From the NCBI GenBank assembly GCA_026400275.1, contig JAPLPK010000025.1, positions 1-47,582 of the forward strand: a DNA stretch of 47,582 bases, given 5' to 3'. Positions within the stretch are counted from its first letter, which is position 1, and each line of letters begins with the position of its first letter. Source of the stretch: Burkholderiales bacterium. GTDB taxonomy: Bacteria > Pseudomonadota > Gammaproteobacteria > Burkholderiales > Burkholderiaceae_C. Shown piece by piece: positions 9,253-15,888 of this stretch. Below the pieces are notes generated by a model. The model had not been told where the DNA came from, did not search any database, and saw only the letters and a list, made by a program, of their open reading frames with translations. The position numbers were made by a program, and so were the translations under genes.

Positions 9253-10245
9253 ATGCCATCGCCCTCTACCGACGTGCCCCACCCCCAGGAGGCCGACTAC
9301 GAAGACCTGCTGAGTCTGTGGGCCGACCTGCAAGCCGGCCTTTCCATGGTGCTGGCCCAACCACGCCACACCGCCGACCTGGCACGCAAGATTCGCCAGT
9401 ACGACCTGTGGATGCAGAACCTGCTGCGGCAGGACACCGACACCGGCCTGTATCTGCTGTTTCAGCTGGCCACCAACTCGGCTGTGGGCTACAGCGCCCT
9501 GCACGCCCTGGTGTGCGCCGTGTTGTGCCATGTCACAGCGGAAGAGCTGAAGCTCAAACCCGTTGAGCGCGACAGCCTGGTGCGTGCTGCGATGACCATG
9601 AACATCGGCATGACCCGGCTGCAAGACACGCTGGCCCTGCAGACCGCCAAGCCCAGCGACACCCAGCAGGCACTGATACGCGGCCACGCCAGCGCCAGCG
9701 CCACACTGCTGCGCGCTATGGGCGTGAGCGACTACCTGTGGCTGGACATCGTGATCAACCACCACGGCCCGGCCACCAGCAAGGCCGAATTCCAGCAGTT
9801 GGAAGCCGTCCACCGACTGACCCATATCCTGGGCGTGGTGGACCGCTATGCGGCCATGGTCAGCCCGCGCAAATCACGGGCCGGCCGCAGCATGGCGGAA
9901 ACCGTGCGCGCCATGCTGGCCAATGTACAGGTACGCAACGACCCAGTAGGTGCGGCCCTGGTCCGGGCCATAGGCCAATGCCCGCCTGGCACCTTTGTGG
10001 CCATGGACAACGGCGATACGGCCCTGGTCTTGCGCCGCAGCGCCACCGCCAACCAGCCCCTGGTGGCCACGCTGCTCAACGCCAAAAACCAGCCCTTTAC
10101 GCCGCCGCGCCTGCACCGCACCTCCACCAGTGCGCCCAAGGTGCAATCCGCGCTGCCGGCCAATACCGTGAAGACCCGCATCAACCACCAGCGCCTGCTG
10201 CGCCAGGGCATACAGGCGGACCGTGGCGGCCCCCTGCTGGATTAA
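9253..10245 (+). CDS. Degenerate HD-GYP-like protein
   Basis: Protein of 330 residues resembling the HD/HD-GYP phosphohydrolase fold over about residues 60-210. The order of family landmarks is visible: a helix SALHALVCAVLC, a segment RAAMTMNIGM where active members have AALLHDIGK, then GHASAS, INHHGP and VDRYAAM. At the metal-binding HD dyad this protein has Met116-Asn117, so hydrolysis of c-di-GMP is doubtful and a sensor or scaffold role is possible. The C-terminal 120 residues show no recognised domain. The ATG at 9253 is chosen; a GTG at 9244 is possible. It is convergent with plsY. Confidence 0.6.
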   Translation: MPSPSTDVPHPQEADYEDLLSLWADLQAGLSMVLAQPRHTADLARKIRQYDLWMQNLLRQDTDTGLYLLFQLATNSAVGYSALHALVCAVLCHVTAEELKLKPVERDSLVRAAMTMNIGMTRLQDTLALQTAKPSDTQQALIRGHASASATLLRAMGVSDYLWLDIVINHHGPATSKAEFQQLEAVHRLTHILGVVDRYAAMVSPRKSRAGRSMAETVRAMLANVQVRNDPVGAALVRAIGQCPPGTFVAMDNGDTALVLRRSATANQPLVATLLNAKNQPFTPPRLHRTSTSAPKVQSALPANTVKTRINHQRLLRQGIQADRGGPLLD

Positions 10246-10261
10246 TTCACGATTAATTCAC
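10240..10261. repeat. Short tandem direct repeat
   Basis: The 11-bp unit GATTAATTCAC occurs twice in direct tandem. The first unit contains the TAA stop codon of the HD-GYP-like gene, and the array fills the tiny gap to the convergent plsY stop. It may be a simple duplication. Confidence 0.8.
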
Positions 10262-10263
10262 GT

Positions 10264-10902
10264 TCAAACCGGCTTCTTCTTGCCCTGACCCAGGCGCGAT
10301 TCCTTGCCCTGCAGCAAACGAACGATGTTCTCGCGGTGGCGCAGCACCAGCAGCGCCGCCATCACACACAGCGACACCAAAATGCTGGTCTCGGTATACC
10401 AGAAGCCGCCACTGCCCAGCACGTAGAACACCGGCGCCAGCAAGGCTGCCGTCAACGAAGCCAGGGACGAAAAGCGGAACACATAGGCCATGAACACCCA
10501 GGTCAGCATGGCCGCCAGCCCCAGGGCCCAGTGCACGCCCAGCAACACGCCCAGCGCCGTCGCAACGCCCTTGCCGCCCACAAAGCGGAAGAACACCGGG
10601 AACAAATGGCCTAGAAACGCCGCCAGGCCTACCAGTGCGATGCTGCCGTCCTCCAGCCCCCAGCGCGGGCCGTACCAGGTCACCAGGGCGACCGGCAGCC
10701 AGCCCTTCACGCCGTCCAGCAGCAGGGTGGCGATGGCGGCCTTTTTGCTGCCCGAGCGCAGCACATTGGTGGCGCCGGGGTTTTTGCTACCAAAGGTGCG
10801 CGGATCGCTCAGACCCATGGCGCGGCTGACGATGACCGCGAACGACAAAGAGCCCAGCAAATAGGCGGCCAGGGTGGCGAGAAGGGGGTAAATCGCGGTC
10901 AA
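10264..10902 (-). CDS. plsY: Acyl-phosphate glycerol-3-phosphate acyltransferase
   Basis: Inner-membrane enzyme that transfers the acyl group from acyl-phosphate to glycerol-3-phosphate, the first step of phospholipid synthesis together with PlsX. The 212-residue product has about five membrane segments. Its three signatures are GSKNPGATNVLR, the DGVKG segment and GHLFPVFFRFVGGKGVAT. The start is a TTG at 10902 with a GGAG Shine-Dalgarno 8 nt upstream. It gives an N-terminus ahead of AIYPLLATLAAYLLGS, as expected for PlsY. The longer open frame upstream runs through a dispersed repeat and is not coding. Confidence 0.93.
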   Translation of the reverse strand: MTAIYPLLATLAAYLLGSLSFAVIVSRAMGLSDPRTFGSKNPGATNVLRSGSKKAAIATLLLDGVKGWLPVALVTWYGPRWGLEDGSIALVGLAAFLGHLFPVFFRFVGGKGVATALGVLLGVHWALGLAAMLTWVFMAYVFRFSSLASLTAALLAPVFYVLGSGGFWYTETSILVSLCVMAALLVLRHRENIVRLLQGKESRLGQGKKKPV

Positions 10903-10955
10903 AACTAGGTCTCCAAACTTAACTACTGGGATTCCGACAATCGCCAAAACGGGCG

Positions 10956-11053
10956 CATTCCAGAAACACCGCAGAACCGGCTTTGCCGGGCTGCTGGTGT
11001 TGCCCCCTGCAAGGGGGTTGGCGAAAAATGCGAAGCATTGCAGCCTGGGGGTA
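10956..11053. repeat. Three-hairpin dispersed repeat, copy B
   Basis: Lies between the ybaK stop and the plsY start. It contains CCGGC-TTT-GCCGG, CCCCCTGCAAGGGGG and AATGC-GAA-GCATT hairpins. Relative to copies A and C the outer stems differ by paired substitutions that keep the pairing. Confidence 0.85.
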
Positions 11054-11092
11054 CGCCGTTGCATCCAAACTTGGATGCATTTTGCCAGCCGT

Positions 11093-11584
11093 CTATAAAG
11101 GAATTGCGCAGTTGACGGGTTTCGCGCCCAAGAGCTGCACACAGACCTGCGGGTCCAGCCCGACCAGATAGCCGCGCCGTCCGCCGTTGATGGCGATGCG
11201 CGGCAGCTCCAGGATCGCCGCTTCGATGTACACAGGCATGGTTTTGCGGGTGGCGAACGGCGAGGTGCCGCCCACCAGGTAGCCGCTGTGCCGGTTCGCC
11301 ACCTCGGGCTTGCACGGCGTCACCGACTTGCAGCCAATCTGCCGCGCCAGGTTCTTGGTGGACACCGCGCGGTTGCCGTGCATCAGCACGATCAGCGGCT
11401 TGGCACGCTCGTCCTCCATCACCAGGGTCTTGACCACACTGAACGGGTCCAGCCCCAGCACCTCGGCACTGTGCTGGGCGCCGCCATGCTCTAGGTATTC
11501 GTATGGATGCTCGGTGAACGCCACCTTGTGCACCCGCAGCAGCTGCGTTGCCGGTGTTTCAGAAATATGGTCTGACTTCGCCAT
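11093..11584 (-). CDS. ybaK: Cys-tRNA(Pro)/Cys-tRNA(Cys) deacylase
   Basis: YbaK/EbsC-type trans-editing protein that hydrolyses mischarged Cys-tRNA(Pro). The 163-residue length is normal. Visible features are the N-terminal ATQLLRVHKVAFTEHPYEY, the central VVKTLVMEDE, a substrate-binding lysine in STKNLAR, and the glycine-rich SGYLVGGTSPFATRK and GRRGYLVGLDP segments. It is flanked by dispersed repeats on both sides, which suggests monocistronic expression. Confidence 0.92.
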   Translation of the reverse strand: MAKSDHISETPATQLLRVHKVAFTEHPYEYLEHGGAQHSAEVLGLDPFSVVKTLVMEDERAKPLIVLMHGNRAVSTKNLARQIGCKSVTPCKPEVANRHSGYLVGGTSPFATRKTMPVYIEAAILELPRIAINGGRRGYLVGLDPQVCVQLLGAKPVNCAIPL

Positions 11585-11596
11585 ACGAGAAATTTA

Positions 11597-11655
11597 TAAA
11601 AATAATGCCGCCAGCGCACAGAATACCTGCGCGAGCAGCTATTTAAAACATAGCA
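11597..11655. repeat. 55-bp dispersed repeat, intergenic copy
   Basis: Located just upstream of ybaK. It has GCCGCCAGCGCA, an ACCTGCGCGAGCAGCTAT core and an AAACATAGCAA tail, matching 13938-13993 and 28063-28118. It lies where the ybaK promoter would be expected. Confidence 0.75.
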
Positions 11656-11696
11656 ACCCAAAGCCCGCCCCACAACCGTATTGGCACCCCTGCCCC

Positions 11697-11795
11697 ATTC
11701 CAGAGAACCCATGGAACCGGCTCCGCCGGGCCATAGGGTTCGCCCCCTGCAAGGGGGTTGGCGGAAACGCGAAGCGTGGAGCCTGGGGGTGAGCC
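11697..11795. repeat. Three-hairpin dispersed repeat, copy C
   Basis: Ends 4 nt before the stop codon of the minus-strand aldo/keto reductase gene. It holds hairpins CCGGC-TCC-GCCGG, CCCCCTGCAAGGGGG and ACGC-GAA-GCGT. The first two match copy B in position; the third stem has changed on both sides. Confidence 0.85.
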
Positions 11796-11799
11796 AAAG

Positions 11800-12861
11800 T
11801 CATTGCGCTGGGTCGCGCAGCTCCCAACGAATCTTGTCCACCTCGGCCAGCACTTCGGGCGTCAGCTTGGTGCACCAGGCGGCCACGCATTCGTCCAGCT
11901 GCGCCAACGAGGTCACGCCGATGATGGTGCTGGCCACCTGCCACTTGGTGTAACAGAAGGCCAGGGCCAGCTGGGTGGGCGTCAGGCCATGGGCGCGGGC
12001 CAGGGCGTTGTAGCGGCGCGCGGCGGTCAGCGACTCGGCGCGGCCCCAGCGCTGCTTGCGCATCGATTCAAACTTGGCCATGCGGCCCTCGGGTGCACCC
12101 GGCCCGGTGGTGCCGGACGCATCGTACTTGCCGGTCAGCAGGCCAAAGCCCAGCGGCGAATAAGCCAGCAGGGACACGCCCAGGCGGTGCATGGTTTCGT
12201 CCAGGCCGTTCTCGACAGTGCGGTTGATCAGGCAATACGGGTTCTGCACCGTGGCCACGCGCGGCAGGCCGTGCAGGTCGGCCAGGCGGGCAAACTCGTG
12301 CACGCCATACGGGGTTTCATTGGACAAGCCCACGGCCCGCACCTTGCCCTGCTTGACCAGGGTGGCCAGCGCCTCCAGCTGCTCTTGGATCGAGGCTACC
12401 GGCAGATCTTTTTCGGGATCGAAGTACACGCCGCCAAAGGCAGGCACATGGCGCGCCGGCCAGTGGATCTGGTACAGGTCGATCACATCGGTGCGCAGGC
12501 GGTGCAGGCTGCCGTGGCAGGCGTCGATGATCTCGCCACGCGTCAGGTCAGCGCTGCCGTTGCGCACCCAGGGCATGCCACGCGAGGGGCCGGCCACCTT
12601 GGTGGCCAGCACCACCTTTTGGCGCAGGCCGGGGTGCTTGGCAAACCAGTGGCCGATGATGGTCTCGGTGGCGCCGTAGGTTTCGGCGCGGGCCGGCACG
12701 GAATACATCTCGGCCGTGTCGATAAAGTTGATGCCGTGCTCCAGCGCACGGTCCAGGATGGCATGGGCATCGGCCTCATTCACCTGCTCGCCAAAGGTCA
12801 TGGTGCCCAGGCAGATGGGTGTCACTTGCAGGTCGCTCTGACCCAGTTGCACTTTTTTCAT
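11800..12861 (-). CDS. Aldo/keto reductase, Tas-like
   Basis: NADP(H)-dependent aldo/keto reductase of 353 residues, closest by eye to the E. coli Tas subfamily (AKR). It starts MKKVQLGQSDLQVTPICLGTM, with the catalytic Asp and Tyr in INFIDTAEMYS. An insertion (VPARAETYGATE) after that motif is typical of Tas. The catalytic Lys is in VVLATKVAG and the His in LYQIHWPAR. The cofactor end shows YSPLGFGLLTGKY and the late IIGVTSLAQL segment. The physiological substrate is unknown. The ATG at 12861 is preceded by GGAACCTCC; the nine-codon upstream extension is not conserved-looking. It is transcribed divergently from the alpha/beta hydrolase. Confidence 0.88.
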   Translation of the reverse strand: MKKVQLGQSDLQVTPICLGTMTFGEQVNEADAHAILDRALEHGINFIDTAEMYSVPARAETYGATETIIGHWFAKHPGLRQKVVLATKVAGPSRGMPWVRNGSADLTRGEIIDACHGSLHRLRTDVIDLYQIHWPARHVPAFGGVYFDPEKDLPVASIQEQLEALATLVKQGKVRAVGLSNETPYGVHEFARLADLHGLPRVATVQNPYCLINRTVENGLDETMHRLGVSLLAYSPLGFGLLTGKYDASGTTGPGAPEGRMAKFESMRKQRWGRAESLTAARRYNALARAHGLTPTQLALAFCYTKWQVASTIIGVTSLAQLDECVAAWCTKLTPEVLAEVDKIRWELRDPAQ

Positions 12862-12993
12862 GGATGGAGGTTCCCAAAGTCTCAAAAAACGATAGCACGC
12901 CCCCGTGAAGTACCGGGGCTGCCGTTAGCGATGGCATCCTACCGCAAGGCAGCGTTTTACGTGGACCGCGCCCACTATGGCTACCATGGCTGC

Positions 12994-13932
12994 ATGTACA
13001 CGCCGCAACGCATTTCCCGCAGCCACTGGCTACCCATTCGCACCCTGCGCTACCACGTACGTGAATGGGGCCAGCCCGTGCCTGGACAGCCGCCGCTGGT
13101 GCTGCTGCACGGCTGGATGGACGTGGCCGCCAGCTTCCAGTTCATGCTGGACGCTTGTGTCCAGGACCGCCACACCATCGCCCCCGACTGGCGCGGCTTT
13201 GGCGAAACCGACAGCGGCGGTGCCGACAGCTTCTGGTTCCCCGACTACCTGGCCGACCTGGAGCTGCTGCTGGACCACTACGCCCCCGGCCAGGCGGTGG
13301 ACCTGGTCGGCCACAGCATGGGCGGCAACATCGCCATGATGTACGCCGGCGTGCGGCCCGAACGCATCCGCCGCCTGGTCAACCTGGAGGGCTTTGGCAT
13401 GCCGGCCACCCGCGCCGCCCAGGCCCCGGGCCAGTTCGCCCGCTGGATCGACGACCTGAAGGGCCTGCACCGTGGCGAGGTGCAGCTGAAAACCTATGCC
13501 GACCTGGGCGGCGTGGCCCAGCGCCTGATGAAAACCAACCGCCGCCTGCAGCAGAGCCAGGCAGACTGGCTGGCCCAACACTGGGCCAGGCCCACCACCC
13601 AACCCGACGGCAGCAGCGCCTGGCAGATCCTGGGCGAGGCGCCGCACAAGCTGCGCAGCGCCCTGCTGTACCGCGCGGACGAAACGCTGGCCCTGTACCA
13701 GCGCATCACCGCGCCCACGCTATCCATCGAAGCGTCAGACGACAGCCTGGCCCAATGGAACAAAGGCAGCTACACGCGGGAAGAATTCCACCAGCGCCTG
13801 CAGTCAGTGCCCAATGCCCGCGTCGCCGTGGTGCAGGACGCCGGCCACATGCTGCACCACGACCAGCCCCAGCAGCTGGCCAGGCTGGTGGAAGACTTCC
13901 TCGACACGCCGCTGGCCGATTTGCAAAGATAA
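12994..13932 (+). CDS. Alpha/beta hydrolase
   Basis: Alpha/beta-hydrolase-fold protein of 312 residues. The oxyanion-hole motif LLHGWMD is near residue 38 and the DWRGFGETD loop near 65. The nucleophile elbow GHSMGG carries Ser108, and the catalytic His is in DAGHMLHHDQP close to the C-terminus. No lipid- or ester-specific feature identifies the substrate. The ATG at 12994 begins the SRSHWLPIRTLRYHVREWG segment; another in-frame ATG at 12931 would add 21 unremarkable residues. The ribosome-binding site is weak at either start. Confidence 0.82.
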   Translation: MYTPQRISRSHWLPIRTLRYHVREWGQPVPGQPPLVLLHGWMDVAASFQFMLDACVQDRHTIAPDWRGFGETDSGGADSFWFPDYLADLELLLDHYAPGQAVDLVGHSMGGNIAMMYAGVRPERIRRLVNLEGFGMPATRAAQAPGQFARWIDDLKGLHRGEVQLKTYADLGGVAQRLMKTNRRLQQSQADWLAQHWARPTTQPDGSSAWQILGEAPHKLRSALLYRADETLALYQRITAPTLSIEASDDSLAQWNKGSYTREEFHQRLQSVPNARVAVVQDAGHMLHHDQPQQLARLVEDFLDTPLADLQR

Positions 13933-13937
13933 GTACC

Positions 13938-13993
13938 TTTTAGGCCTCTAGCGCATATCCCACCTACGCAAGCAGCTTTCATTTATATAGCAT
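13938..13993. repeat. 55-bp dispersed repeat, intergenic copy
   Basis: A clear copy: TTTTAGGCCTCTAGCGCATAT, then ACCTACGCAAGCAGCTTT and ATATAGCATT (three blocks of one stretch). It begins 5 nt after the stop codon of the alpha/beta hydrolase and lies upstream of prfB. Confidence 0.8.
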
Positions 13994-14094
13994 TCATGCG
14001 GCTGTAAAGCGCATGAGAAAATAATAGGTTCAGCCACCGGCTCACCCTACTTACCAGCTCGCGGAGCCGGCAAGTGCACTCTAGGAAGACTCTC

Positions 14095-15199
14095 ATGGAA
14101 GCAGAACGCATCAACACCATTGGCAACCAACTCAGCAGCCTGAGCGTGCGGACGGAAGATCTACGGAGGTATCTTTGACGTCGATGCCAAAGCCGAGCGC
14201 CTACGCACCGTCAATGCATCGTTAGAAGACCCCAGCGTCTGGAACGACCCGAAGAAGGCCCAGGAACTGGGCAAAGAGAAGAAACTGCTCGACGGCGTGG
14301 TGCTGGCGCTGGAAAAGCTCACCCGAGAGCTGGCCGACAACACCGAGCTGTTCGAGATGTCGAAGGAAGAAGGTGACGAAGACGGCCTGATCACCATCGA
14401 GACCGAGACCGCCAGCCTGGCCACCGAAGTCGAAGCGCTGGAATTCCGCCGCATGTTCAACCAGCCGGCCGACCCCCTGCCCTGCTTCCTGGACATCCAG
14501 GCCGGCGCCGGCGGCACCGAAGCCTGCGACTGGGCCAGCATGCTGCTGCGCCAGTACCTGCGCTACGCCGAACGCAAGGGCTTTACCGCCACCGTGGAAG
14601 ACATCACCGACGGCGACACCGCCGGCATCAAGGGCGCCACCATCAAGATCGAGGGCGAATACGCCTTTGGCCTGCTGCGCACCGAAACCGGCGTGCACCG
14701 CCTGGTGCGCAAGAGCCCGTTCGACAGCTCGGGTGGCCGCCACACCAGCTTTGCCAGCGTGTTTGTCTACCCGGAAATCGACGATTCGATCGAGATCGAG
14801 ATCAACCCCAGCGATGTGCGCACCGACACCTTCCGCGCGTCTGGCGCCGGCGGCCAGCACATCAACAAGACCGATTCGGCCGTGCGCCTGACGCACATCC
14901 CCACCGGTATCGTGGTGCAATGCCAGGATGGCCGCAGCCAGCACAGCAACCGCGATGTCGCCTGGAAGCGCCTGCGCTCGCGCCTGTACGACTTCGAGTT
15001 GCGCAAGCAGCAAGAGGCGCAGCAAAAGCTGGAAGACACCAAGACCGACGTGGGCTGGGGCCACCAGATCCGCAGCTACGTGCTGGACAACAGCCGCATC
15101 AAGGACCTGCGCACCAACGTCGAAGTCTCGGCCACGCAAAAAGTGCTGGATGGCGACCTGGACATCTTCATCGAAGCCTCTTTGAAACAAGGCGTTTAA
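14095..15199 (+). CDS. prfB: Peptide chain release factor 2 (programmed +1 frameshift)
   Basis: Release factor for UGA and UAA codons. The first 27 codons from ATG 14095 end at an in-frame TGA (14176-14178) inside CTT-TGA-C, preceded by an internal Shine-Dalgarno CGGAGG. This is the classic RF2 autoregulatory site: low RF2 lets the ribosome slip +1, so the gene reads 14095-14175 joined to 14177-15199 (367 residues). The frame-2 part contains the SPF anticodon tripeptide ([11 protein letters not shown]) and the catalytic GGQ ([15 protein letters not shown]). It is not a pseudogene. Its TAA overlaps the ATG of the next gene by one base. Confidence 0.97.
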
Positions 15200-15888
15200 T
15201 GCAAGCCCTCTTCTCGCAGCCCACCAAGGCCATCATCTTCGACATGGACGGCACCATGATCGACTCCATGCCGCACCACACCTCGACCTGGCTGGACTTC
15301 GCCCAGAAGCACGGTGTGGACATGGACATCGACGAAATCATGCGCCGCACCACCGGCCGCACCGGCCTGGAATGCGTGCGCCTGCTGATGGACCAGCCCG
15401 ATATGGACGAACCCCAAGCCTGGGAGCTGGTGCACGAGAAAGAGCGCCTGTACCGCGACATCTTCGGCCCTATCTTCAAAGAGGTGGCGGGCTTCAGCGC
15501 CTTCTACGCCGCCACCCGCACGCGCGGCCTGAAAGTGGGCGTGGGTACGGCAGGCGACATCCACAACGTGGACTTCGCCCTCGACCATTTGAAGATGAGC
15601 CCACCGCCCGACGCCATCGCGCGCGGCGACGAGGGCCTGACCGGCAAGCCCACACCCGCTATCTTTTTAGCAGCAGCAGAGCGCATAGGCATTGCGCCGG
15701 AGCACTGTATCGTGTTCGAAGATGCGCCCTTTGGCATAGAAGCTGCACGCCGTGCCGGCATGCGTGCCGTCGGTATCTGCAGCACCAACACACCCGAAGA
15801 GCTGGCCGGGCCGCACGTGATCACCTGCGTGCGCAATTACGACGAACTCTTGCAATCGAATTTTCTGGGGAACCTCCATGTATCGTGA
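15199..15888 (+). CDS. HAD-superfamily hydrolase (beta-phosphoglucomutase-like)
   Basis: HAD phosphatase of 229 residues with cap type C1. Motif I is IIFDMDGTMIDSMP near residue 13 (nucleophile Asp, acid Asp two residues later). Motif II is in VGVGTAGD, motif III the Lys in GLTGKPTP, and motif IV EDAPFGIEAARRAGM. Substrate class cannot be read from sequence; sugar phosphates are common for this group. It is translationally coupled to prfB (TAATG) and overlaps pepN by 11 nt, so the three genes probably share a transcript. A stretch near codons 154-170 weakly resembles the 55-bp repeat. Confidence 0.88.
   Translation: MQALFSQPTKAIIFDMDGTMIDSMPHHTSTWLDFAQKHGVDMDIDEIMRRTTGRTGLECVRLLMDQPDMDEPQAWELVHEKERLYRDIFGPIFKEVAGFSAFYAATRTRGLKVGVGTAGDIHNVDFALDHLKMSPPPDAIARGDEGLTGKPTPAIFLAAAERIGIAPEHCIVFEDAPFGIEAARRAGMRAVGICSTNTPEELAGPHVITCVRNYDELLQSNFLGNLHVS

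Noticed and set aside
11758-12990. Long upstream extension of the alpha/beta hydrolase frame
   Set aside because: It crosses the aldo/keto reductase gene in antisense and a repeat; homology-like sequence begins only near 12994.
14095-14178. prfB as a pseudogene with an early stop
   Set aside because: The stop sits in the exact RF2 frameshift context with an internal Shine-Dalgarno, so the gene is functional.
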